7,082 bases of DNA from Paracoccaceae bacterium (lineage in GTDB: Bacteria; Pseudomonadota; Alphaproteobacteria; Rhodobacterales; Rhodobacteraceae), in assembly GCA_023263735.1 (NCBI GenBank), contig JALQUQ010000138.1, positions 1-7,082 on the forward strand, read 5' to 3'. The notes under the pieces are model-generated. The model saw only the letters and a list, made by a program, of their open reading frames with translations, was not told the DNA's origin and did no database searches. A program made the position numbers and the translations under genes. Every line of letters begins with the position of its first letter. Within the stretch, counting starts at the first letter, position 1. Of this stretch, positions 1-6,061 are shown one piece after another.

Positions 1-200
1 GGTATTGCTCGACACGGTCCAAGAACGGCGATGACGTGCCGATCTTTACCGCCACCCGGTCTTCGGTGCGCGAAGCGGGGCGTTTGACGGCGGAAATGCT
101 GATGCGCCAGATCAACGAACCCGGGATTGGCCCGCAACATCAGATGCTGGAGGCGGAATTGATCATCGGTCAATCGACCTGCCCCGCCCCGCGTGGGTGA
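1..200 (+). CDS. LacI-family transcriptional regulator, C-terminal fragment
   Basis: This is the 3' end of a gene cut by the left edge. The frame starting at base 3 is open for 65 codons and stops with TGA at 198-200. The visible residues include VPIFTATRSSVREAGRLTAEM, then ML, followed by a loop and a closing strand ending AELIIGQST. This is the usual ending of the periplasmic-binding-protein-like effector domain of LacI/GalR repressors: the 'EAGRxAAEML...I' helix and then a final '(L)xxRxST' strand. The N-terminal helix-turn-helix lies outside the window, so DNA target and effector cannot be read. The gene sits 42 bases upstream of a beta-glucosidase on the same strand, which suggests that it controls use of a glucoside. 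That link is inferred from position only. Confidence 0.8.
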   Translation, partial: YCSTRSKNGDDVPIFTATRSSVREAGRLTAEMLMRQINEPGIGPQHQMLEAELIIGQSTCPAPRG

Positions 201-242
201 TGTGGTCCCGGTCCAAAGCTTTCCCTGACAGATGGTCTTTGA

Positions 243-1571
243 ATGACAGTTTCGCGCTTTGATTTTCCGCCGGGGTTCGTGTTCGGCGCCGCCACGGCGG
301 CCTATCAGATCGAAGGATCGTCCTTTGGCGGCTGCGGGCCTTGCCATTGGGACAGCTTTGCCGCCACCCCCGGCAATGTGGTGCGGGGCGAAGGCGGCGG
401 GGTGGCGTGCGACCATTATCACCACTGGCCCCAAGACCTTGACCTGATCCGCAAGGCCAATATGGATGCCTATCGCTTTTCAACAAGCTGGGCGCGGGTC
501 ATGCCCGATGGCGTGACCGTCAACCCCGAGGGGCTCGATTTCTACGACCGTCTTGTCGATGGGATGCTGGAGCGCGGGCTGAAACCGTTTCACACCCTTT
601 ACCACTGGGAATTGCCATCGGCGCTGGCTGACAAGGGGGGCTGGGCCAATCGCGACACCGCTTGGCGCTTTGCCGATTATGCCGAGGTGATTTCGGCCAA
701 AATCGGCGACCGGGTCACCGCGACCGCCACGATCAATGAGCCATGGTGCGTGGCGTGGCTGTCGCATTTTCTGGGCATTCACGCGCCCGGCCTGCGCGAC
801 ATCCGCGCGGCGGCGCGGGCGATGCACCATATCCTGTTGGCGCATGGGCTGGCGGTGGAACGGCTGCGCGCCATGGGTCAGAAAAACCTTGGGATCGTGC
901 TGAACTTTGAGCATGTCGAACCCGCCAGCGACAGCCCTGCCGATCTGGCCGCCGCGGCCCGTCAGGACGGGATCTTCAACCGCTGGTTCATCGAAGGGAT
1001 CACCCGGCAGACCTATCCGGCCGAGGTGTTGGAGGGATTGGCCCCCCATCTGCCCGAGTCTTGGCAGGCCGATATGCCGATCATCGGGCAAAAGCTCGAT
1101 TGGCTTGGGGTGAACTATTACACCCGGTCGATCATCGCGCATGATCCGTCGAAATCCTGGCCGCATCTGGGCCATCAGGCCGGCCCCTTGCCCCGTACGC
1201 AAATGGGGTGGGAGATTTTTCCCGAAGGCCTGCGCGCCACGCTGACCCGGTTGGCCCGCGATCATGTGGGCGATCTTCCGATCTATGTGACCGAAAACGG
1301 CATGGCCAACGCCGACACGCTTGACCACGGGCAGGTTGACGACGACATCCGCACCGCATTCCTGTTTGCCCATCTTGAGGCGACCAAGACCGCGATTTCC
1401 CAAGGCGCCAATGTGCAGGGATTTTTCTATTGGTCGCTTCTGGACAATTACGAATGGGCCGAGGGGTACGAAAAACGCTTTGGTCTGGTGCATGTGGATT
1501 ATGATACGCTGCATCGCACGCCCAAAGCCTCGTACCACGCTTATGCCCGCGCGCTGGCGCGCAACGACTGA
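243..1571 (+). CDS. GH1 beta-glucosidase (non-phospho type), cytoplasmic
   Basis: The 442-residue product hydrolyses terminal beta-linked sugars, releasing glucose from short beta-glucosides. It matches glycoside hydrolase family 1 over its whole length, which is normal for the family. The N-terminus has GxxTAAYQIEG with the sugar-binding Gln22. HWELP (His121) and GGWANRD follow. The acid/base Glu166 lies in TINEP, Tyr293 in NYYTR, and the nucleophile Glu351 in YVTENG. The C-terminal part has WSLLDNYEWAEGYEKRFGL. Glu404-Trp405 in that block is the signature of enzymes acting on unphosphorylated sugars; 6-phospho-beta-glucosidases have Ser in place of this Glu. No signal peptide is visible, so it acts in the cytoplasm. 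The codon directly before ATG is an in-frame TGA, which fixes the start. The Shine-Dalgarno sequence is weak. The glucokinase downstream fits a product that is free glucose. The exact substrate (cellobiose, other beta-glucoside or beta-galactoside) is not determined. Confidence 0.95.
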   Translation: MTVSRFDFPPGFVFGAATAAYQIEGSSFGGCGPCHWDSFAATPGNVVRGEGGGVACDHYHHWPQDLDLIRKANMDAYRFSTSWARVMPDGVTVNPEGLDFYDRLVDGMLERGLKPFHTLYHWELPSALADKGGWANRDTAWRFADYAEVISAKIGDRVTATATINEPWCVAWLSHFLGIHAPGLRDIRAAARAMHHILLAHGLAVERLRAMGQKNLGIVLNFEHVEPASDSPADLAAAARQDGIFNRWFIEGITRQTYPAEVLEGLAPHLPESWQADMPIIGQKLDWLGVNYYTRSIIAHDPSKSWPHLGHQAGPLPRTQMGWEIFPEGLRATLTRLARDHVGDLPIYVTENGMANADTLDHGQVDDDIRTAFLFAHLEATKTAISQGANVQGFFYWSLLDNYEWAEGYEKRFGLVHVDYDTLHRTPKASYHAYARALARND

Positions 1572-1626
1572 ATCTCTGCGCTGGCGCGCAATGACTGAAC
1601 CCTTCGCGCGGATGCGCGCTGACTGA
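1551..1626 (+). repeat. Degenerate tandem repeat spanning the beta-glucosidase stop codon
   Basis: Two 27-base units, 1551-1577 and 1578-1604, match at 23 of 27 positions. A third, more diverged copy occupies about 1605-1626. Unit 1 holds the last codons and stop of the beta-glucosidase (ALARND then TGA). Unit 2 encodes the same ALARND-stop with only a silent AAC to AAT change. The third copy reads LRADAR then TGA. The three TGA codons (1569-1571, 1596-1598, 1620-1622) are all in the hydrolase frame. Each unit is rich in GCGC and can fold on itself (for example GCGC-TG-GCGC). It looks like slippage duplication of a gene end, but a role in mRNA stability or spacing before glucokinase cannot be excluded. 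Confidence 0.85.
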
Positions 1627-1638
1627 CCTCTTTTCGCT

Positions 1639-1644
1639 GGAAGA
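1639..1644 (+). promoter_or_regulatory. Ribosome binding site of glucokinase
   Basis: GGAAGA lies 6 bases before the ATG at 1651. It is a reasonable Shine-Dalgarno match and supports that start. The gene therefore has its own initiation signal and does not depend on coupling to the upstream hydrolase. Confidence 0.6.
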
Positions 1645-1650
1645 CCTGAC

Positions 1651-2628
1651 ATGACGTTGAACGTGCTTGCCGATATCGGTGGAACCAATACCCGCGTGGC
1701 CTTGGCCAATGGTGCCGTGGTCGATCGGGCCAGCGAGGCAAAGTTTTCCAATCAGGACTATCACGCCAAGGGCCAGGACATCGCCCATATCCTGCGCGAT
1801 TATCTGGCGCAGACCGGGGCCAAGGTGTCGGGCGTTTGCGTGGCGGCGGCAGGACCGGTCCAAGATGGCGTGGCCGAGATGACCAACCTTGCCTGGGTGA
1901 TCGACGGCAAGAAATTGACCGATGCCACCGGGGCCGAGCGTGTCGCCATCTTGAACGACCTTCAGGCGCAGGGCCATGCCTTGGGCCATGTCGCGGGCGA
2001 TGCCTTGAACACCGTTCTGTCCGGGCCCGCGCGTCCGGGGGCGGCGATGTTGGTCGTGGGGCTGGGCACCGGGGTCAATGCGGCCCCCGTTCATCAAACC
2101 CGCCATGGCCGTTTCGTGGCCCCGTCAGAATGCGGGCATATGAACATGCCGATCCGCAGCGAAGAACACCTGCGCCTGATGCGCTTTGTCGAGGATCTGT
2201 TGCGCCAGCGCGGTGAGACCCCCCATTGCGGTGTCGAAGAGGTGTTGTCGGGCCGTGGTCTGGCCAATCTCGGCCTTTTTGCCGCGAAGGAGGCCGGGGC
2301 GGCCGCGCCCAAGGATTCGGCCGATCTTTTGGCGCAATTGGCGGCCGGGTCACCGGTGGCCGCCCATGCCGCGCGGCTTTACACCGAGATTCTGGCCATG
2401 ACTCTGGCCGATCTGGCGTTGATCCACCTGCCCTATGGCGGCATTTATCTGATCGGGGGCATGGGCCGCGCGATGGCGCCGCATTTCGCGACCTATGGGC
2501 TTGAGGCCACCTTCCGCCAAGCGCGGCGCGTCGATCTGCTGGAAACCGATTTTTCGGTTACGGTGGTCGAAGACGATTTTGCCGCCCTGACCGGATGCGC
2601 CGCCTATCTGGAAGGTCTGTCGCACTGA
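1651..2628 (+). CDS. glk: Glucokinase (E. coli Glk family)
   Basis: The 325-residue product phosphorylates glucose with ATP to give glucose-6-phosphate, the entry to the Entner-Doudoroff or other central pathways. It belongs to the bacterial Glk family (Pfam Glucokinase), whose E. coli member has a similar length. The phosphate-binding loop ADIGGTNTR is at residues 7-15. The catalytic Asp103 is in LNDLQAQ, and the second phosphate motif VGLGTGVNAA is at about 136-145. The sugar-contacting block SECGH (Glu160, His163) and the EEVLSGRGL helix (Glu197) follow. The adenosine motif IYLIGGMGRAM is at 265-275. E. coli has a SEGGH-like version of the glucose block, so Cys161 is a mild variation. It follows the beta-glucosidase by 79 bases on the same strand, so the two together convert an imported glucoside into glucose-6-phosphate. 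No transport gene is visible in the window. Confidence 0.95.
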   Translation: MTLNVLADIGGTNTRVALANGAVVDRASEAKFSNQDYHAKGQDIAHILRDYLAQTGAKVSGVCVAAAGPVQDGVAEMTNLAWVIDGKKLTDATGAERVAILNDLQAQGHALGHVAGDALNTVLSGPARPGAAMLVVGLGTGVNAAPVHQTRHGRFVAPSECGHMNMPIRSEEHLRLMRFVEDLLRQRGETPHCGVEEVLSGRGLANLGLFAAKEAGAAAPKDSADLLAQLAAGSPVAAHAARLYTEILAMTLADLALIHLPYGGIYLIGGMGRAMAPHFATYGLEATFRQARRVDLLETDFSVTVVEDDFAALTGCAAYLEGLSH

Positions 2629-2637
2629 CCCCAAAGC

Positions 2638-2658
2638 GGGCCGCTTTGACAGCGGCCC
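2638..2658. terminator. Stem-loop between convergent genes, probable bidirectional terminator
   Basis: GGGCCGCT at 2638-2645 pairs perfectly with AGCGGCCC at 2651-2658 around a 5-base loop TTGAC. It lies 9 bases after the glucokinase stop and 41 bases beyond the 3' end of the converging hydrolase gene at 2700. Neither side has a good T-run, so if it ends transcription it is not a textbook intrinsic terminator. A second weaker stem (GGCCCC at 2667-2672 with GGGGCC at 2690-2695) lies nearer to the minus-strand gene. Confidence 0.5.
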
Positions 2659-2699
2659 TCTCGTGTGGCCCCCTTCTGTCCCCCGGGGCGGGGCCTGCC

Positions 2700-3359
2700 T
2701 CAGCCGGGCAGACGCTCTTTCAGGAATTGCAGGGTCACGCCCAGACCATCTTGCGAAATCCCGTGACCGCCGCCTTCCATGACATGGCCAAAGGTTTCAA
2801 AACCAGCGGCCACCAGCGCGTTTCCGGCCAAGTTCATATCCTCGAACGGCACGACGGGGTCTTGATCGCCATGCACCAGCAGGATCGGCGGTTTGACCTT
2901 GGTCTCGGCCTCCAACAGGTCGGGCACCAGCAAACGGCCCGAAATGGCCACCACCCCGCCAATTGCCCGATCACGGCGCGGCGCGATATGCAGGCTCATC
3001 ATCGCGCCCTGACTAAAGCCCACCAGCGCCAATGCCTCGGGCGGCAGCCCCTCATCGGCCAAGACCTGATCGACAAAGGCATTCAGATCGACCGCCGCCG
3101 CCAAAAGCCCCCGACGCTGATCCTCTTCGGACGACCCATCCAGCCATGGGATCGAAAACCATTGCCGACCAAAGGGATTGCCCGAACACGGCTCTGGCGC
3201 GTCGGGCGAATAAAAGGCGGTCTGAGGCAAATGGGGCTGCAACGGATCGGCCAATCCCAACAGATCGGCCCCATCCGCGCCATAGCCATGCACAAAGATC
3301 ACCGCGCTTTTGGCCTTGCCCTTGGCAACGCCCCGCCGTGCCGATTTCAACTCTCTCAT
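2700..3359 (-). CDS. Alpha/beta-hydrolase, phospholipase/carboxylesterase family
   Basis: The 219-residue serine hydrolase resembles the acyl-protein thioesterase/carboxylesterase family (Abhydrolase_2), which cleaves ester or thioester bonds of small acyl substrates. The strand-loop VIFVHGYGADG at residues 20-30 supplies the oxyanion region. The nucleophile Ser116 is in GFSQG, Asp167 is in HGDQDPVVP, and His199 is in GGGHG, which completes the triad. Family length is about 210-230 residues, so the protein is complete. No signal peptide is visible, so it is probably cytoplasmic. The open frame extends 27 codons further upstream, but the ATG at 3357-3359 is preferred. It is preceded by GAAGGGA at good spacing, it begins just before the conserved domain, and it forms an ATGA overlap with the glycosylase gene upstream. 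The natural substrate is unknown. Confidence 0.9.
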   Translation of the reverse strand: MRELKSARRGVAKGKAKSAVIFVHGYGADGADLLGLADPLQPHLPQTAFYSPDAPEPCSGNPFGRQWFSIPWLDGSSEEDQRRGLLAAAVDLNAFVDQVLADEGLPPEALALVGFSQGAMMSLHIAPRRDRAIGGVVAISGRLLVPDLLEAETKVKPPILLVHGDQDPVVPFEDMNLAGNALVAAGFETFGHVMEGGGHGISQDGLGVTLQFLKERLPG

Positions 3360-4009
3360 TCCCGTATCCCTTCGCGGTCTTTCGCCACGTGGTAGTAAGC
3401 CCACAACAGCCGCGCCGCAACTGCCCGCCACGGCGACCAATCCTCGGCCATGGTGCGCAATTCCTTTTCCTTGGGGCGGGTTTCCATCTGAAACAACAGC
3501 CGCGCCGACTCCTGCAACGCCAGATCGCCGGGCGCAAAGACATCAGCCCGGCCAAGCGCAAACATCGCATAAATCTCGGCCGTCCAGCGCCCGATGCCCG
3601 GCAAGGCCACCAGCGTTTCGATCACCGCCTCATCCGGCAAGTCGCGCAAGGCCTGCCAATCCAACCCCGCCTCGGCCACCCCGCGCGCATAGCGGATCTT
3701 TTGGCGGCTGAGCCCGCAGGCCCGCAAATCGTCATCCGATCGGGCGGCCAAGGCCAAGGGATCTTCGGTCAGCCCCGCCGCCTGCAACCGCCCCCAGATC
3801 GCATTGGCCGAAGCCACCGAAACCTGCTGACTGACGATCGAGGACAAGAGCGCCGAAAAGCCATCCGATCGCCGCCGCAGGGGCAAGGGCCCCGTGGCCT
3901 CCAACGCCACTTTGAACCGGTCATGGCGCGCGGCAAGCCAGTCTGCCCCCTCGGCCACGCAATCGGGGCTGTGGATGATGCGTCCATGCGGGGAAACGGT
4001 TTGGGTCAT
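3356..4009 (-). CDS. DNA-3-methyladenine glycosylase II, AlkA-like (HhH-GPD)
   Basis: The predicted product of 217 residues is a base-excision-repair glycosylase that removes alkylated purines such as 3-methyladenine from DNA. The HhH-GPD fold shows in SSIVSQQVSVASANAIW (residues 56-72). The helix-hairpin-helix LPGIGRWTAEIYAMFALGR (136-154) follows, and then DVFAPGD with the catalytic Asp162. The C-terminal helix WSPWRAVAARLLW (191-203) is also typical. The N-terminal TBP-like domain of full-length E. coli AlkA is absent, which gives the shorter single-domain form common in alphaproteobacteria. The start is uncertain. ATG at 4009 fits family length, but an in-frame ATG at 4054 and a TTG at 4114 would add 15 and 35 residues without clear homology. 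No strong ribosome binding site marks any of the three. The gene ends in an ATGA overlap with the serine hydrolase, so both are probably co-transcribed. Confidence 0.9.
   Translation of the reverse strand: MTQTVSPHGRIIHSPDCVAEGADWLAARHDRFKVALEATGPLPLRRRSDGFSALLSSIVSQQVSVASANAIWGRLQAAGLTEDPLALAARSDDDLRACGLSRQKIRYARGVAEAGLDWQALRDLPDEAVIETLVALPGIGRWTAEIYAMFALGRADVFAPGDLALQESARLLFQMETRPKEKELRTMAEDWSPWRAVAARLLWAYYHVAKDREGIRE
3367..3373 (-). promoter_or_regulatory. Ribosome binding site deciding the hydrolase start
   Basis: On the minus strand GAAGGGA ends 7 bases before the ATG at 3359-3357. It lies within the last codons of the glycosylase gene. It supports the shorter 219-residue start over the longer open frame. 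Confidence 0.65.
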
Positions 4010-4037
4010 GTCCCAGTGGTGACAGATCGCTCCCGCT

Positions 4038-4077
4038 GCGGCAAGCGTTGTCATGGGTACAAGAATTCCCTTGCCGC
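4038..4077. promoter_or_regulatory. Nested inverted repeat in a divergent intergenic region, possible operator
   Basis: GCGGCAAG at 4038-4045 is repeated inverted and perfectly as CTTGCCGC at 4070-4077, with 24 bases between. Inside is a second small pair, TTGT at 4048-4051 and ACAA at 4059-4062. It lies in the 96-base gap between the divergent glycosylase (start 4009) and MFS transporter (start 4106), where promoters for both must lie. No convincing -35/-10 pair was found. An operator is a guess from symmetry and position; a longer glycosylase start at 4054 would place part of it in coding sequence. Confidence 0.3.
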
Positions 4078-4105
4078 GATGGGATGATCCTTTTAGCGAT
4101 GACGC

Positions 4106-5311
4106 ATGATGCAAAGCTCCGATACCCTCGCCCGCCGTAACGTTCTTGTGCTGGTCGCCGCTCAGGCGATTTTGGGCGCACAGATGCCGATGATCTTTAC
4201 CATTGCCGGTTTGGCGGGGCAGTCGCTGGCCCCCAATGCCTGCTGGGCGACCCTGCCCATCAGCGCGACGGTGATCGGATCGATGCTGACGGCCACGCCG
4301 ATTTCAGCCTTCATGCAGAAACACGGCCGCCGCGCCGGTTTCGTGGTGGGGGCGTTTGGCGGGGCACTTGGGGCCGCCATCGGGGCCATGGGACTTTATA
4401 CCCAGAACTTCTGGTTGTTCGTGCTGGGCGGGCTTTTCACCGGGATTTACATGAGCGCGCAGGGCTTTTACCGCTTTGCCGCCGCCGATACCGCGTCCGA
4501 GGCGTTTCGCCCCAAAGCGATTTCCTGGGTCATGGCGGGGGGCCTGCTGTCTGCCGTTGTCGGGCCCCAACTGGTCAAGGTGACGGCCGAAGGGATGGTC
4601 ATTCCCTTCCTTGGCTCTTATCTGACCGTCATTCTGATCAACCTTTTGGGCATGTTCCTGTTTGTGGGCCTCAGCATCCCGAAACCCGTGGCCAAGGCTG
4701 CGGGCGAACCCACGGGCCGCACGCGGGGCGAATTGATCCGCACCCCGCGCATTGCCGTGGCGATGATCTGCGCTACCGTGGGTTATGCGCTGATGAACCT
4801 TGTCATGACCTCATCGCCCTTGGCCGTCGTCGGCTGCGGGTTTGACAAGTCGAACGCCGCCGATGTGGTCACCGCCCACGTTCTGGCCATGTATGCGCCC
4901 AGCTTTTTCACCGGCCATATCATCGCGCGGTTTGGCGTTGAACGCGTGATCGCAATCGGCCTTGTCATCCTGTGCGGCGCAGGCGCGGTGGCGATTGCGG
5001 GCGTCAATCTGGAAAACTTCTTTATCGCCCTGATCCTTTTGGGCGTGGGCTGGAACTTTGCCTTTATCGGCGCGACGACGATGTTGACCACCGCACAGCG
5101 CCCCGAAGAGCGGGGCCGCCTGCAGGGCCTGAATGACCTGATCGTCTTTGGCGGCGTGACGGTTGCAAGTTTTTCGTCGGGCGGGTTGATGAACTGTTCG
5201 GGCGGGTCGGTTCAAACCGGCTGGCAGCTTGTCAACCTTGCGATGGTGCCCTTCCTTGTTCTGGCGGGCGGGTCGCTGATCTGGCTGTGGTTACGCCCGA
5301 AAGAGGCGTAA
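4106..5311 (+). CDS. Major facilitator superfamily transporter
   Basis: The 401-residue inner-membrane protein has about twelve hydrophobic segments, roughly at residues 13-35, 45-68, 78-98, 102-122, 138-158, 168-192, 218-242, 257-276, 280-300, 304-328, 342-362 and 374-396. The cytoplasmic loop between helices 2 and 3 has MQKHGRRAGF, an MFS motif A. A weaker copy, ARFGVERVI, follows helix 8 in the second half, as expected from the internal duplication. The middle loop (191-217) is short and basic. GVGWNFAFIGAT in helix 10 and the ERGRLQG loop are typical of a broad group of bacterial drug/metabolite MFS carriers. The cargo and direction cannot be inferred. Two ATGs lie in tandem at 4106 and 4109 without a clear Shine-Dalgarno sequence, so the start could be either. 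It is probably transcribed alone, divergent from the glycosylase gene. Confidence 0.88.
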   Translation: MMQSSDTLARRNVLVLVAAQAILGAQMPMIFTIAGLAGQSLAPNACWATLPISATVIGSMLTATPISAFMQKHGRRAGFVVGAFGGALGAAIGAMGLYTQNFWLFVLGGLFTGIYMSAQGFYRFAAADTASEAFRPKAISWVMAGGLLSAVVGPQLVKVTAEGMVIPFLGSYLTVILINLLGMFLFVGLSIPKPVAKAAGEPTGRTRGELIRTPRIAVAMICATVGYALMNLVMTSSPLAVVGCGFDKSNAADVVTAHVLAMYAPSFFTGHIIARFGVERVIAIGLVILCGAGAVAIAGVNLENFFIALILLGVGWNFAFIGATTMLTTAQRPEERGRLQGLNDLIVFGGVTVASFSSGGLMNCSGGSVQTGWQLVNLAMVPFLVLAGGSLIWLWLRPKEA

Positions 5312-5321
5312 CCCCCGTTAC
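5289..5321. terminator. Hairpin overlapping the stop codons of two convergent genes
   Basis: GGTTACGCC (5289-5297) pairs perfectly with GGCGTAACC (5305-5313) around the 7-base loop CGAAAGA and includes the MFS stop TAA at 5309-5311. A second stem, GTAAC (5308-5312) with GTTAC (5317-5321), shares the middle arm and contains the stop codon of the opposite gene (5318-5320). Only 6 bases separate the two stops. The two stems cannot form together. No T-run follows on either strand, so termination is inferred from location and stem strength only. Confidence 0.5.
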
Positions 5322-6061
5322 AGCCGCCCCGTCAGCGCGGCCCACAACAAGCCGCCCTTGATGGCAAAGGCCGACAAGGCCAATTCGCCATCGGCCACGC
5401 GCATGGGATTTTGCGCCGCTTGGGTCAAAATCCCCCGCGCCTGCCATGCGGCCAATCTTGCGCCCAAAGGCACCTGCCGCATCCGCGCCGACCGCAACCA
5501 CCCCAGCCCGGTGTTTGCCAAATCCCGCACCGCCTCGGGCCGACCATCGACCAAGGGATAGCGCCCCCGCGCCTCAAGCTCGGGCACCGCGCGCAGGTAA
5601 TTGGCCAGCCCCATGGCCCGGCCCAAGGCCCGCGCCGAAGCCTCATCCTGCCCGCCAAGCGCCTTGGCCGCCAACCACATCAGACCACCGGCGGTGTCAT
5701 CCAGATAGGCATCAAAGGCCGCCTGATCGGCAAAGGGTTCGGAATAGGCATCATGCAGCCGCGCGGCGATCAGACGGTCGATCACCGGTAGGGGCAGCGC
5801 CGCCGAATGGATCAGCGCGTGAAAGGGGGCCACCACCTCATGGGCGCGGGGCTTGGGTTCGGCCACCACATCGCGCCACCATTGCAGGCGCATTTCCGCA
5901 ATCATCGGTTCCTTTGACACCCAAGGGGCGCGCGCCACCTCAAGGTTAAAGGCATAGATCGGCAGCAGCTTGGCCCGGTCCGCCAAAGGGGCCGCCATCA
6001 CCGACTGAAACCGCTCGGGGTCGCCCTTTTCAACCAGCTTGGCGCAGGCGTCCACAGTCAT
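5318..6061 (-). CDS. Phytoene/squalene-synthase-like protein lacking the aspartate motifs (NDUFAF6-like)
   Basis: The 247-residue product has the all-helical squalene/phytoene synthase fold signature but probably no prenyl synthase activity. Where active enzymes have the first DxxxD, after 'YAF', it reads YAFNLEVARAP (36-46). Where they have the second (DVGED-like, before 'RGR-YLP'), it reads LRAVPELEARGRYPL (156-170). Both magnesium-binding aspartate clusters are therefore gone. MRLQWWRDVV (57-66) and LDDTAGGL (120-127) match the family frame. Mitochondrial NDUFAF6, a complex I assembly factor, is a similarly degenerate member with the same 'FN-E-A...MR-Q-W' pattern, so a comparable assembly or lipid-binding role is possible but not shown. 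It starts at ATG 6061-6059, overlapping the methyltransferase stop by ATGA, and is last in a cimA-methyltransferase operon. The longer open frame upstream is antisense-free overlap with the methyltransferase and is rejected. Confidence 0.8.
   Translation of the reverse strand: MTVDACAKLVEKGDPERFQSVMAAPLADRAKLLPIYAFNLEVARAPWVSKEPMIAEMRLQWWRDVVAEPKPRAHEVVAPFHALIHSAALPLPVIDRLIAARLHDAYSEPFADQAAFDAYLDDTAGGLMWLAAKALGGQDEASARALGRAMGLANYLRAVPELEARGRYPLVDGRPEAVRDLANTGLGWLRSARMRQVPLGARLAAWQARGILTQAAQNPMRVADGELALSAFAIKGGLLWAALTGRL

Noticed and set aside
215..222. Palindrome AAAGCTTT upstream of the beta-glucosidase as a LacI operator
   Set aside because: It is only 8 bases, lacks the central CG usual for LacI-family sites, and can easily arise by chance.
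1591..1626. Short 11-codon frame between beta-glucosidase and glucokinase, as a leader peptide
   Set aside because: It has no ribosome binding site and lies wholly inside the tandem repeat, so it is probably a by-product of the duplication.
480..1751. A 423-codon open frame on the minus strand, antisense to the beta-glucosidase
   Set aside because: High-GC DNA leaves long antisense frames. The translation has no recognisable domain, while the plus strand carries a complete GH1 enzyme with both catalytic residues.
2595..3395. A 266-codon plus-strand frame across the serine hydrolase
   Set aside because: The composition is low-complexity and without motifs. It overlaps a minus-strand gene with an intact Ser-Asp-His triad.
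3032..4087. A 351-codon plus-strand frame across the hydrolase and glycosylase
   Set aside because: It is Pro/Arg-rich with no domain, the typical shadow of GC-rich coding sequence. The glycosylase on the other strand has its full HhH and catalytic Asp.
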